A stretch of DNA of 64,000 nucleotides. It comes from Hyaloscypha bicolor E. Its lineage: Eukaryota > Ascomycota > Leotiomycetes > Helotiales > Hyaloscyphaceae. The number at the start of each line of letters is the position of its first letter. The stretch's first letter is position 1. The notes beneath the pieces are model-generated. The model did not search any database. It was not told the DNA's origin and saw nothing but the letters and a program-made list of their open reading frames with translations. A program made the position numbers and the translations under genes. The stretch lies in NCBI RefSeq assembly GCF_002865645.1, contig NW_020194667.1, positions 1,041,389-1,105,388 of the forward strand. The letters run 5' to 3'. Below, piece by piece: positions 24,712 to 37,724 of this stretch.

Positions 24712-26339
24712 ATGGCCCCCCCTAACCCCCCGGGCTCTAGCCCCCCTCCTATTAACTTTCAAGAGCTCGGAGAGCTTCTAGAGGGCCCTAGCAAATAGCT
24801 AGACCTACCTACTAGCTCCCTACTAGCTCGGTTCAGCCAGGGAGCTCAATTCGTATTTGATTTAGCTACAAATCCCATCTCTTTAGACAAACTTGCAGCC
24901 CCTTTTCCTTAGCCTAATTCAGCTAGTATAGCTCGACTAAGCCGCCTCCAGAACGGGCTAAAGCATGGCCCTAGCTTGAGTAATATTAATAGTAATATTA
25001 ATAAGAAATACCAAAACCACGGAAACTATTACTAATATTAGAATTAAGCTTCGAATAAAGCTAAATTACTAATTTATTAAGCCCGGGACTTAATAGTTAA
25101 AGCTATTACTATTACTTCGTTATATAACTAGTAATCTCGACTACTAGATTTAGTAGAAATCTTTAGAGAATATACTAAATTCGGCCATATCCGCTATACT
25201 AGTACTTTACTAGCTTCCCAGGTAACGAATCTCGAAAATGCCACTAAACGGATCGAAATTTAGTTAAGAACTCAAGCTAAACTAGCTACTCAAGCTAAAA
25301 CTACCCCCGAAAAGCCTACTTGGGCTAAAATTACTACTCAAGAACCATAATCTCACTCGGAAAAGAACTAGACTATAGTATTATATACTAAGTCCAAAAA
25401 TCAGGGAGGAAAAGGCCCTAGTATACTTACTAGTAGTAGTAGTACTCGTAATACTAATAAATTACTTAGTACCCGTAATACTAGTAGTTCTAGTACTTAT
25501 AATACTAGCTCGAAATCTATGGCTCTCTCTAGGAAAAGTATCTTCCTACTAGCTTATATAAAGCAGACTAGCTCGTTTTCTGCTATTTCTACTTGTAATT
25601 CGCTTAATACTACTTTCTGCTCTAAGGAAATTAAGGAACTAGTAATCTCTATAGTCTCTCTTTCTTAAAGAATAATATTATAGTTAATATTACTCCCGAA
25701 TTTAATTCTGACTTTCTGGTTCAAAATCAAGCTATTATAAAGGGAGTGCTTCCCTTAGTTATAAGTATATAAAAAGGAGAACCTTAGTATAAAGTTATTA
25801 TCTATAGTTTACTTATTTATAAGTTTAATATACCCGAAGGAATAGACTTAGTTCTAGAAGAAATCAAGACCTTTAATAAGAGACTAGAGCCTATTAGCTA
25901 GCCCTATTGGGCTACTTCTAAGGAGAAAAGAGACTTAGGCCTCTAGTAAACCGGTTTAGTAATAGTAGTATTTCCTATCAAGATTCAAGCTAATAGAGCT
26001 ATTAAAAATAGATTCCTTATAGCCGGGATCTCTACTAAAGTAGTAAAATACTATACTATTTCTAGTACTATATAGTATACTAGGTATATAGGATACGGGT
26101 ACTTAGATTCTATTTGCAAAAAGGAACCTAAGTACTTACTATATAGTAAGGGTCACGTGACTAAGAACCATTTTTGCTCTATTTATAAAAAGAAGGGCAA
26201 AAAATGCCCCTATATAACTACTAAATACTCTAATTACTTAAGTATTACTTACTTAGCTAGTTCTAAGCTATATAAGGTTTACTTAGTAATTAAAAAAGCT
26301 ACTATTACTATAATTCTTACTATTACTATTAATGAGTAG
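24712..26339 (+). pseudogene. LINE-B ORF1, gag-like zinc-knuckle protein
   Basis: It starts at the same ATG as the other copies (MAPP). The body is interrupted by TAG/TAA codons. In the C-terminal knuckle region the first pattern reads YTRYIGYGYLDSICKK, keeping only the last Cys, and the next finger keeps NHFCSIYKKKGKKCPY. The uninterrupted segment 26157-26339 is the ORF1 C-terminus and ends at the natural stop. Confidence 0.85.
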
Positions 26340-27615
26340 CTATATTAAAATACTATAAGTTAATATGAATTATAATAGCTCTACTACTAAAAACGTCTTG
26401 TAAATAGCTATAGAACTAGATATTAAAGTCCTAGTAATTCAGGAACTATAAGTAATAATAAGAAATAGTAATAATCGGAAATATTATTCTATTATATACT
26501 CTAGCTATTTCTAAATACTCCCGAATTATAGTACCCTGAGGCCTAGAACCCTATTTTATATAGCTCGCGAACTATAAGCTAGTCTAGCCTCAAACTTACT
26601 AAGTAATCCTAATTACTTAATTATAGATTTAAGTCTAAGTATACTAAAAATATAGCTAATTAATTTCTATAATATAATTTACCTAGAAGACCCTAATAGT
26701 ATATTAACTATATTAAAAGAGAGTATTTTACTTACTATTCTCTATAATAGCTCTCTATTACTAGGTGATTTTAATATATATTATTCTTAGTAAAATTCCC
26801 TTAAACCTCAAAGTAGTTATATAGTTTATTTAATTAGCTATATAGAGAACTATTCTCTAAGGCTATTAAATAAACCAGGGGAAGGTACCTTCTATAGACC
26901 TAATATGTCTATTTCTTCCGTATTAGACTTAAGTTTTGCTACTAGTAAAATAGTAACTAAGATTAAAGACTAGTAAGTATTACTAGACTTAGGTTCTAAT
27001 TACTTCGGGATTCTATTTACTATTAGTAAGTCAACTTATAGCTCTAGTTCTAATCCAGTTAGATTTAATACTAAGAAAGTAGACTGGGCTAAATTTATAA
27101 GCTACCTTATTAATAGCCTTGAGAATATATCCTTTCTATTTACTAATATACCTGGAAACCATGAATTAGACCTATTAGTAGAAGACTTTACTAATAGAAT
27201 AGTAAAAGCAGCTAGTAATAGTATTCCAAAATCTACTACTAGTCCGTATTCTAAACCCTAGTAGAATAAGGACTTAAAGACCTTATATAAATTAATACTA
27301 TACTATAGCTATAAGTCTAAAGCTTTAGGATATACTTTCTATAAATAAGAACTCCAAAATACAAAAAACACCTATTTTAATACTATTAAGAGTACTAAGC
27401 TAGTATACTAGAATAAGTTCTTAGAAAATAAAAACCTCTAGTCGATTTTTAAAGCTATAAAATATACTAAAGATATTATATATTAATCTATTCCTAGTAT
27501 CTTAGATAATAGTTTAAATAAGCTAAAATTAACTTTCTAAGAAAAGTATAATATCTTTAGAACTATACTTTTCCTACTTTCTCCTATTATAGTACCTATT
27601 AGTCTAATAGACTAT

Positions 27616-27620
27616 AGGCC
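27616..27620 (+). repeat. 5-bp target-site duplication of copia-1, left copy
   Basis: AGGCC at 27616-27620 is repeated at 35124-35128. Removing the element and one copy restores the LINE ORF2 sequence seen in LINE-A near 13700. Confidence 0.9.
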
Positions 27621-27762
27621 TATTAAGAGGATAAAAGCATGTATTGAGTATATTATATAAATAAGAGAGCAAAGCTCCCTTATATATATTACGTATATAA
27701 ATCAGGTGGCTAGTATATATATATAAGTATATATACCGGGCTTACAGATTACCCTTTTAATA
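27621..27762 (-). repeat. Copia-1 3' LTR
   Basis: 142 bp, matching 34982-35123 with only a small number of transitions. The ends are TATTAA...TTAATA. The expected TG...CA ends appear to have become TA...TA by RIP. Confidence 0.92.
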
Positions 27763-28055
27763 TTCCTATATAATTAAGAGCTCCTATAGGATCTATATAT
27801 AAGAAGAGAGCAGAGGCTAGCTCCTATATATAAATAGAACGGGCTACCTTTAGTAAACTATAGCCAAAACCCTTTATAGGGGAAAAGACAGTCTGTAGAA
27901 GAATGGTAAGCCGTAATAAAAGAGAAGACAGAAAGTAATCGGATAAACTAAGCTAAGTAGATAGCTACGGATTAAATCATCCGAGCGAAATTCGAATTAT
28001 ACGGATATTATATAGTAAAAACTACTATATCTCCCCTCCGGATATCGAGAATTCC
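27763..28055 (-). other. Copia-1 3' untranslated region
   Basis: This stretch lies between the end of the RNase H frame and the 3' LTR. No polypurine tract is obvious next to the LTR, where only TATAGGAA is seen on the minus strand. Confidence 0.5.
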
Positions 28056-29520
28056 AGCTCCTATAGCCCTATTTAATCCCTATAGCCTTCCTAAATACTA
28101 TGAATTTATCCCGATATAGTACCTTTATAAGTCTATCCGCTACTTGCTCTAAGGTAGGGATATATCGGAGGTTAATTCGTCCTTCTATAAGCTTTTTATA
28201 GACGAAATAGTACTAGATATTAATATACTTGACTCGTCTATAGAACTAATTATTCTTTGCAAATATAATAGCCCCTTAATTATTCCTATAGATAATTATA
28301 GCTCCCAGACCGGGATCTCCCGGATTAATTTACTTAAGGAACCCTTGAAACCAGATAGCTTCCTTAATAATATTCGTTTAACTAATATATTCCGCTTTAT
28401 ATATAGACAGGAATACTATAGGCTAATATTTGGAAAACCAGGAAATTATAGTACTCCCGAGACTAAAAACGTATCCGGATATTAATTAACGGGTATCTGG
28501 ATCCCCGGCCTAATCCGAGTCCATATAGCCAGAGAGTAGCTATAAAGTACTACAAAAAACAAGCCCTAGATCTGCTATATTATAGAAGTACTAGAGGATC
28601 CGTTTTATGGCTTTTATATAAGTCTTATTAGGATTTAAAAAGAACCATAAAACTACTAAGACCGCAAAAGCGAGGTCTGGTCAGGTCCCGAGTATAGTAT
28701 ATATTAGGGAGCCTATAATAGACTAATACTTATAATAGAGTATTTAATCCGCTTAATTATCTATAGATACGAACCGGAAGGAGGTTTCTATAGGGGTAAA
28801 GACAGGCTTATAGGAACTAAACCCGTAATCTTGGAATACCTTTTTTATATAGGCCTTCTAGAAGAGCCGGAGAATCCGTTATAGACGGTTACGGATAACC
28901 TTTATTCTAAGGTAAAAGTGATATATTTCAAGGTCTAATATCTTGAACCGCTTACTTAGAGCGGCCTTAATCCTATTAATATCTGGCTTAGAGGCTCCGG
29001 TAATTAGGAGATCGTCTATATAGATTATAATAATCGTACTATTCCGGCAGAATACGGAAGAATTAGTATTAAGGGGCTTAAAGTCAAGTAAAGCCAGAAA
29101 AATAGCAAGTATATTATACTAGACCTATAGAGATTACTTTAAACTATAAAAGGCTTTCCTTAGTTTTGCTATCCCAGAGACCCTATAGCTTATAGGGAGC
29201 TCAATCCAGATATCCTTATTTATATCTCTATATAAGAATATAGTCTTAATATTTATTTATTCGATTTTCTAGTTATATATGGCCATAAGAGCGAAAATAG
29301 CCTTATAGGATATAGGCTTAACTATAAAAGCAAATATCTCATAGAAATCCAGGCCCTTCTTCTACTCAAACCTATAGATAACCTAGCGGGCCTTATACCG
29401 GAGGATCTCTCTATATATCCCTTACTTAATTTTAAAGACCTATTTACCTATAAATACTTGGCGATTTAATAGGCAATCTTATTTAGTCTATATCCTATTT
29501 TCTACTAAAGACTAGTATTT
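28056..29520 (-). pseudogene. Copia-1 reverse transcriptase and RNase H
   Basis: A continuous minus frame runs with occasional RIP stops. It includes RYKARQVIYRFE (consensus YKARWVVRGF), FIVKPISYKAIFAL, INIKTIFLYRDI (consensus MDVKTAFLYGD), and IIIIYIDDLLITG, the active-site box with both Asp intact, at about 29040-29008. RNase H follows with GYMDSD*AGDPDT (consensus ADWAGD), YKAEYIS, and near the end YINI*YYFVYKKLI, then RYIPTLEQVADRL. It stops at about 28056. The catalytic residues are mostly still readable, so the element decayed more recently than copia-2. Confidence 0.92.
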
Positions 29521-30900
29521 CTTCTAAATTACCTGTTCCTACTATTCCTACTATCTACTATCCTTAGCTTCTTGTAATATTCGTGGTTCGAAAGGCTTGC
29601 AAGAATTAGTATAGCCGAGAAAGAAAAAAAGAGAGAGCTCGTCAAATATAGAGAGATAGATTAGGAAGAGACAGAGTATAAGAGGGTCAGAAGAATCGAA
29701 TACTCGATAGAGAAACTTATAAGAGGAAGAGAGAAAGAAGTACTCGAAAGGTTCTAGTTTATCCGTATCCGTATCCGTAATTAAAGAGAGGAAAGTTTAT
29801 AGACAGAGTTCTGGATAATGGATATATTTAAAAGAGTTAGTATCTTTATCCTTTAAGGGCAGGTAGAAATCAGGATCTGGATCTATAAATAGTTCCGGAA
29901 AGAAAAGGTTCTCGAAATTATAAATAAGCTTATCTTCTACTATAGCTTGCGAATATAGATATAAAGAAGCTTAGTATAAGTCCTCCGGATCCTCTGGTTC
30001 CTTAAAGTCAGAATCGAGCTCCGGATACCAGAAGTACTCTTATTTAATAGCCCATAAAGGGAGAGGCTCTTATTCTGGCAGGGTATTTTCCCAGAAGGCC
30101 CATAGACTTAGCTCGATAGATAAGCCTTACTAGGCGGAGCTATAGACGGTCTATAAATGAGAGGGGATAGAATTAATTACTAGAGAGGCTTCTGGGAAGT
30201 ATTTAACGGATACAGACTATAAGGATTATAGCTGAGGTATTCCTGGAGCTAGTAGCTAAGCTAGTAGTAGGTTCTAAACGGGTAAAGTATAGCTTAGAGC
30301 TATTAGAATAGGAGGAGGCTCAGGAGAAGGGGGTACCGTTCTCTCGGAAGGAGAACCGCCGAACTTATACCAGAAATTATTATAAGAGATAGGCGGAGCT
30401 TACTAGAGGTTCCGGTAGATTAACTAGTATAGGCCTGGCGGTCGAGAGGAGCTCAGGGGAAAGTTTGAGCTAATTAGGACCGGTAAATACGGAATAGGAG
30501 AAATACTAAGGCCTAACCGCCGGATAGAATTCGGGAGAGAAGGGCTAGTACTAGTTTGGACCGGTAGATACGGAATAAGGGGCTATAAATATGGCTAAGA
30601 CCCGTAAGATAGTAGTCTAAGGAAGCTCAGGAGAGGCCTAGAATTAATTAGAACCGGTAATTACAGGATAGGGGCCCTTAAATATGGTTAAGACCCATAG
30701 GATAGTATCCGGGTCTTAGTAACGGGCTAAACAAACCAGTCTTTATTTACCGGATATTTCTTCCCTCGAACAGGGTATAAGAGAGTAATTGAGATTAGTA
30801 TAGGCTTGATATATTCAAAGATATAGTAAACTCCGGGTCTAGTAGGATCCGTAAAGTAATCTATATCCGGGTCTTCCTAGATATCTTCCGGATTAAATTA
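29521..30900 (-). pseudogene. Copia-1 integrase-RT linker with internal repeats
   Basis: This spacer of roughly 450 codons is rich in Pro, Ser, Leu and acidic residues, as is usual between copia integrase and RT. It contains three copies of an ACCGGTAnATACGGAATAGG-like unit at 30477-30499, 30558-30580 and 30650-30672 (plus-strand coordinates), encoding IPYLPV-type repeats. A second repeated unit (AAATATGGCTAAGACCCGTA) occurs at about 30588-30607 and 30680-30699. Confidence 0.7.
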
Positions 30901-31790
30901 CTGCCAGAATATCTATTTAATAGTTTATAGGGCTATAGCCCGGCAGATCCGTCCGTCTGGTTTAAGGATACGGTATAGGGTATTTCCCTTATATCCGATA
31001 AGGATCCCTTTATTAGCTTTATTACAAATAAGCTTCCGTAATCTTCCGGGATTACTATAGTAAATAGTAGAACTAAATATATAGATATAACTAATATATA
31101 AGTAATGGCCATATTATGCCTCGAATAAAGTCTTCTTGATCTTGGAATAGGGGCTCTATATATAAAGGTATATAGTATACTTAATAGCCTCGGGCCAGAA
31201 CTTGAGATCGAGGCTAGTATACTTAAGAAGCAGAGCCGCTTTATAATAAATAGTCTATCCAAGATATTCTATAGATCCGTTTATTTGAGAAATATATGGT
31301 TTAGTTAGTTCCTACCTAATCTCTCCTTTAAAAAGCATCTTCTGGAACTTACTAGTAATATATTCCTCTCTATTATTATTATAGAGGCACTTAATAACCC
31401 AGCCCAGATCCGGCTATTTATAGTACTTCTTAAAGTAGATAAAACTGTCCGTTATATTACCCTTGGCTTTAATTAGGTAAACTGCTATAAGCTTGGAATA
31501 ATTATATATAAAGGTAACCAGGTACCGGCTCCTATTATAGCCTAGTACAGGTATTAGGCCTATTATATCCGAGTAGATTAGGTCTATCTTATATTTCCCT
31601 AGCTTAATCGGGTAGTTATATAGTAATTAATAGCCCTTGGATATGAGATATACCTTATAAATATAATCTAACGAGTAATATTTTTCCGTAAGATTAATAC
31701 CCTCGTATATAGATAGTAAACGGGCTATATTCTATAAATCCAGGTATCCTATATAATTATACTACTAAATAATATTAGTTCGAATTATAT
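30901..31790 (-). pseudogene. Copia-1 integrase
   Basis: A GAG-pre-integrase/HHCC remnant (YNYIGYLDL..IARLLSIYEGI, then IYKVYLISKG) precedes the catalytic core. The first Asp is in DLIYSDIIG at about 31585-31561. The second motif, TDNGGE, has become YNNNREE near 31390. The Glu of NGVAE-like GSIEYLG is at about 31275-31260. After the core come EAIKYTIYLYI.SPYSKIKKTLFEA and LICNKANKGILIGYKGNTLYRIL, the standard copia C-terminal block. The 109-codon open stretch at 30933-31262 is in a different frame and is not the product. Confidence 0.9.
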
Positions 31791-32199
31791 AGGCTTAAGC
31801 GGTAGTAGGTTTCTTAATAGGGGGCTTCTCGATAGCCGGGAAAGCCCTTAGTATAAAGGAGATCTATAGAGCTAGCGGATAATATAAGATAAAGGAGATT
31901 TCAGGTAGAGGAAATTACTGGAGACGGCTACTCGGAGAGCTTAAAAGAGATAGCTATAGGGCCAGAGAAGGAAAAGAAGAAGAGGGGGCTCCTATAGTAG
32001 AGCGGATATAAACGGGCCATTATTTAGCTTAATCTAAGAGCCAGAGCCCGTATTTTACAGATATATTAATCTTAATCTTACCTATAGTCTAATAGATAGC
32101 CTCTTCTATAAGAACGGGCTATACCTTCTTTCTTTTAAAGATCTGAGATATAAAAATAAGGTTAAATAGCCCTATAAACAGGTAGTACTTGATCTCGGT

Positions 32200-33530
32200 T
32201 AAGCGGAGAAGTATTAGATAGCTACTAGGACCAGAAATTAGGATCTCGACCGTCCTAATTCTCTCGAAACGTATACTATCTCTAATATTACCATAAGTAC
32301 CGTACTAGCCCTTCCGGAGCTCGGAGAAGTTAGCCAGAATACCCGTAATATGATTTATATAGTCCATATTAACGATCTACTTATTTTAGAGCGGGTAAGG
32401 CGGGGCTAAGAAGGCTTAATTATTTATTAGGGCAGGAGTAATATTTCCGGATACAAAATTATTAATAGCTATATAATTAACTATTAGGACACCTATATCC
32501 GTAATATCTACGGTTTGCTCGGATAGAGAAAAGGCCTTTAGCTTTTTAAAATCCCTCCTGCCTCCGCTTATCTGCTTTTATTTCTTGTTCCGGGCCTTTT
32601 ATTTATTATTAAACTTCTTTTTAAGATACAGGTATTTTAGAAAGCATTTGGCCTCTATATAATAGTTCTTATTATAGTAAGTATAATAGTCGACCGTATT
32701 AGACGGACGGGAGAAGCTATAGACTATAAGGGCTATCCTAGTACCGGTAATTAATAAGGATTACTACTTCTTTTTATTATAAGCCTTCTAAACTATAGTA
32801 TTAAATATAATTATAGGAGTATTAGTAGAGGTAATTAGGGCTATAGATTAAGTAAGTATAGTAATAAAGATATTATATATAGAGCCAAGGCCTTAGAGAA
32901 AGCAGAGAACAAACTAAACCTCTGAGAATATAGTAGATAGATAAAGATCTTGTAATTTGTAATTAATTTACGAGAGCTAGCCCGAGAAATTAGTAATACT
33001 CTTGTAATTCCTAAGGTAGAGGGTATAGAACCGGGTTATAAGCTCTATTAGTTTTCCAGAACCCTTCTTATAGCTAGCCCGGAGAATATCAAGTATCTAA
33101 TATACTCGGGTCTTTGATTTAACCTTTTAGTAATTATTATACTCGTACTTACTCCGGATTATTATATATATATAACCTTGCTTCTCTGTCTAGATCGGGA
33201 GTACTTTATTATACTCTGCCTTAAGTAGGATATAGTCTATATACTAAATAAGATATACTGTCTACTAGGCCTCTATAGTACTATCCAGGAGATCCGCCGG
33301 AGGGAGCAGGTAATATGGCTCCTTTACTTACTATATTATATCTATAAAATCCCCTATTATAAGCATCTCTTCTAATTAATAGAAGAAGTCCTACTAATTA
33401 GATCCGTTATTCTTAAGCTATAGAATTAGGCTAAGGGATATCCTACTTATCTTACTCTTATTAGATAATATAGCTTATCTATCTAATTATAAGTCTGGGA
33501 TCTTAATAACTTTAATAGGAAAGGAATTAG
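32200..33530 (-). pseudogene. Copia-1 Gag with zinc knuckle and protease
   Basis: The minus frame from about 33530 reads a helical copia Gag (LEEMLIIGDFIDII, ILRASYKKGSGKLIELITRFYTLYL). A zinc knuckle at 32690-32645 reads YYTYYNKNYYIEAKC, the RIP form of CX2CX4HX4C, and a Lys-rich segment follows. The protease begins at about 32377 with IVNMDYINHITGILANF; the D-S-G of the copia active site is replaced. It continues with YGNIRDSIRFERIRTVEI (consensus GxGDSIRFEGIGTVEI). Confidence 0.82.
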
Positions 33531-34981
33531 TTAATCTATAGTACTTATACGAATATAGATAGATAAGTTATAGAGAACGAGAAGGAGGACGAGAGAGAGG
33601 TAATAGGGACCTTAAATAAGAAGGTCTTTATAGAGGAGGATATAGATATAAAGGATCTGAGTCTGAGCTTAATAGCTTTTATAGAGAGGGAGGCTCGGAC
33701 TCGAAATAGAAGAACTCGAAAGGGGTCTCTTAAGGGGCCAAGAGAAGAAGAGAGCAGGGCTATATAACGGTTAGTTAAGTAGGAGATAAGACTTGAGAGG
33801 GAGGATAAGAGAAAGAGTAAGTCTATAAGGGAATTACTACTTGAATCTCTCGAGGAAAGCGGACTATAAAGCCAAAGAGATCCGAGGAACCTGCAGGTAA
33901 GTAGTAGCTCTCTTAGAAATCTGCTTATAAGAGGGGAATAGAGAAATACGGTCCGTTAAATATAGACAGATAGAAATCGGGATCTAGAAAGCTATAATAT
34001 ATATCAAATATATCTTAAACGGTACTCTCGATATAGGAGAGCCAATAGCTAAGATTATACTATATGAGACAGTAATTTAGTAGAGATTACTCAAGTTAGA
34101 GGAGGGTTTACTCGGTAAGTTATAGGCGAGAAGGAACGGTAGAGAATCTTCCCTGCCTTTTATTTTCCGGGGCAGATTCTCTCTCCTCTCTACTAGTTTC
34201 CTTATACTTGGGAGTAAATATCGAGTAAACAAACCGTATAAACCATATAGGTACGGGTATAGGCTCGGAAATAAAGTTCTTACTACTTTGGTATAGTATA
34301 AAAAATTGAGATATAGCTTACCGGAAGTTCTCCGGGACCGCTATACTAAGCAAGAGCTAATAAGAGGGCCTCGCTTCGCAATTAATAGCTTTCAGAGATT
34401 AAGAATAAGGTTTTTATCTGTATAATTTAAGGGAATTAGTCTATTATATAAAGATATAGTGGTTTCTATAGTAATATGAGAGCTCAGAGCCCACAAATCG
34501 GTACTTAACAAGATAGTAACCGAGAGATACAGAGCTAGTAGGCCTATAGCCCTGGATACGGAAATAAGAAAGCTAAAAAACGCCTTTTAGAGGCTCTATA
34601 TCCGTAAAATATAGTAGAAAAAGAGAGAATATAGTAGAAAAGGGAGGGAAGAATAGGAAAAATTAATTTCCGGGGGTCTATATAACTCGTTTACAGATAA
34701 GCTTTAGCCAAACCATCTGTATATACTAAGTAAGGAGGCTAGGAGAGGCCAAAGCAAGAGAGTAAGGTAAGAGAATAGAGAGGATATAGTATCCTATACC
34801 GAATTTTGAAAGCGAGAAATAGTTTTTAAAAGGAAAAGATACCTAAAGCTCTTATATACTAGAAATCGGGGCAAGAGAAGCTATAAAAGGTTAATTTTCA
34901 TGCTTTTATAAGTAAGTAGGACTTAGTATATAAGATAAAAGAGAGAGACTAAGTCCTAGCGGAAATCCGGGCATTATAACC
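33531..34981 (-). other. Copia-1 long leader, possible extra frame
   Basis: About 1.45 kb separates the 5' LTR from the readable Gag, longer than usual. Part of it (about 34100-33560) keeps a frame with few stops that includes FYLSIFNGPYFSIPLL and FGFIVRFPREIQVVI. I cannot assign it; it may be a Gag N-terminal extension. A candidate primer-binding site lies directly inside the LTR (minus GGTTATAATGCCCGG), but I could not match it to a particular tRNA. Confidence 0.45.
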
Positions 34982-35123
34982 TATTAAGAGAATAAAAGCA
35001 TATATTAAATATATTATATAAATAAGAGAGTAAAGCTCTCTTATATATACTATATATATAAATCAGGTAGCTAGTATATATATATAAGTACATATACCGG
35101 GCTTGCAGATTACCCTTTTAATA
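34982..35123 (-). repeat. Copia-1 5' LTR
   Basis: 142 bp and collinear with 27621-27762. It contains the same TATTAAGAG start and TTTTAATA end on the plus strand. Few differences separate the two LTRs, all transitions in the part I compared. Confidence 0.92.
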
Positions 35124-35128
35124 AGGCC
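35124..35128 (+). repeat. 5-bp target-site duplication of copia-1, right copy
   Basis: AGGCC, identical to 27616-27620, followed directly by resumed LINE ORF2 sequence. Confidence 0.9.
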
Positions 35129-37724
35129 TAGCTTAAAGTAAGACTAGCCTATTTTATCTAAAATAAAGCTAGAATAAGCCTATATCTCTAAGATAAAAGG
35201 AAAAACCCCTAGACTAGACTTAGTTATTTAAGAGATTATAGTCTATACTTATAAAGCTTCTTTAGATATCTTTTATAAGCTATATTCCTTATTTATTAAT
35301 AAGGGATATTACCCTAAAGTCTAGAAATAAGCTATTAGCTTTATTCTAAAGAAATTAGAGAAACCAAACTATTTCCTATCTAAAGTATATTAAGTTATTT
35401 CCCTATTTAATTACTTAGGGAAGGTTTCTGAAAGAATACTAGCTAGGCAACTTAGCTATTTAGCTAAGACTAGTAACCTACTATATTACTCCCAAATAAA
35501 AAATAGGCTCTATAAGTTAGTTATTAATATTACTTTACTATTATAAAATAAAATAGAATTAAATAAGTCTTATAAGCTAAAAACTAGTACTCTTTTCCTA
35601 GATATTAAAGGCGCCTTTAATTATATATCCAAGAATAGGCTATTATAGATTATAATTAGTTTACTATTACTTACTAGCCTTATTCTCTAGGTATTATTAT
35701 TTCTAGATAACCAAGTATTATAACTAGCTTTTAATAATAGTATAGAAGTATTTAGGTCTATACTTATTAGTATTCTATAAGGTAGCCCTATATCTCCTAT
35801 ATTATTTCTTATTTATATCCGAGACTTATTTAAATTAGTAAATATTAAATTCAGATCCTATTTAGATAATATATCTCTTATTACTACTTCTAAAAGTCTT
35901 AAAAAGAATATAAAGACCCTAGAATAGGAAGTAAAGAATATAATTAACTTAGGGAAAAAGAATACTATTAGCTTTAATATAAATAAAACAGAACTTATTT
36001 ATTTTAATAATTCCAAAAATAAGCCTAGTCTAAAACTACCTAATAAGGAACTAGTTTCTCCTAGTAAAGTAGTTAAATAGCTAGGGATCTATTTCGATGA
36101 AAATCTCAGATTTAAGGAATATATAGCCTATAGGGTATCCAAAGCAAAATAAGCCTTTTATAGGATATAAAGACTTATAAATATATTATATAGCTTATTT
36201 CTTTTTATAATTAGATAGCTATATTTAGCCTATATTACTAGTATAATAGACTATGGTTCTATACTATAGTAGAAGACTAAAAATAAAGCTCAAATTCGGC
36301 CTTTATAAGTAATTCAAAACCTAGCCCTAAGGAAAACCCTAGGAGTATTTAAAACTGCTTCTATTATTCCTATAGAAGTCAAATTAGCTTTAGTTTTACC
36401 TATTATAAGGCTAAATTATAGTTAATATTAATATGCCTTTCGTATTCTTAAACTAAGTCTAAAATACCCTATTAGACTAGAGTTCGAGAAGTTTTTCTAA
36501 AGATCTAGAGATTTAGAAGTAATAGAATCTAATATAGACTCTATTTATAGTCTAAATACTAATCTAAAGCAAGATTACTTAGCTAAAAAGTCTCAAATAG
36601 AAACTATAGTAGATTCTATTAGTAATCTAGTAGACCCTAAAGATATAGAAACTATAAGACACTTCTATTTCGCTCCCTGGAATAGAGAAGTGCCTTATAA
36701 AATTACTATATTAAAAGAGCCAAAGGAAGAGACTACTATATTATATAATTTCTACCTAAAGACTTTATATAATAGTAGCTTTATACTATTTATATATATA
36801 GATAGATCTCAAACTAAAAAAGGAATTAGAATAGGCCTAGGGCTTATAGTTTATAGTTATGAAACTCCTTATATTCCGGTTATAGCTAAATATAGAGAAA
36901 GCCAGAATATAGGAGCTAGTACTATAGTCTATAATAGAGAACTAGAAGGCGTTACTAGGGCTATTAAATATACTAGTAATAAAGTAAAGAGAGGAAAGCT
37001 TTTTAATATCTATATAGATAACCAAGCTAGTTTACTAAGACTAAAAACTCCTTCTAATAAGTCCGGTTAAAGTTAATAGATTAGAGCTATATTAGCTACT
37101 AAGGCCCTTAAAACTAAAGGAGCTAATATAGAACTAATCTGGGTTCTAGGGTATACGGATATAATAGGAAATAAAGAAGTAGATATACTAGCTAAGCTAG
37201 GTACTATTTCTCCTATATTAGAACCTGAATTAGTAAAAACCTCCTTTATTTTCCTAGGGATTAAAATTAATAAAGTTAAGAAACTAGAGTATAAACTACT
37301 TTTAAAATCTTATATTAAACCGAAAACCTAGCTAGAATTATATAATAATATATATCCGTAAAAAGTATCCAGAAAAATAAACCTACCTATAAGAATACTT
37401 AGGCCTATAGCTAGTATATTCTTCTAGCTAAAGCTAGGCTACGGATATTTAAAGTTCTATTTATATAGGCTAAAAATAGTATCTAATAACAAATATAAAT
37501 ATAGTAAAACTAAGAATATAAAGTACTTCCTTCTATATTATATACTATATAGGGAGGAACGTTTTAGACTATTTAGTCTATTTAAAGGAAGCCTGGAAGC
37601 TAGTACTTTTAACCTATAATTACTATTATATACGGAAATTAGGATATTAAATATACTAGTATTCTTAAAAGAAACTAGTATATATATAAGAAAATGGTAT
37701 ATTAAGCAAAGTATAGAAGTAAAG

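Larger units (their letters stand above)
27621..35123 (-). mobile_element. Copia-1, complete Ty1/copia LTR retrotransposon
   Basis: The 7503-bp element is bounded by 142-bp LTRs (27621-27762 and 34982-35123) and a 5-bp duplication. The minus-strand order is LTR, long leader, gag with zinc knuckle, protease, integrase, a Pro/Ser/Glu-rich linker, RT, RNase H, LTR. Integrase before RT defines the copia order. All frames carry scattered TAG/TAA stops. It is inserted in LINE-B ORF2 and is therefore younger than LINE-B. Confidence 0.95.

Noticed and set aside
30933..31262. 109-codon open frame on the minus strand
   Set aside because: It is a different frame of the copia-1 integrase region; the conserved integrase motifs are in the neighbouring frame.
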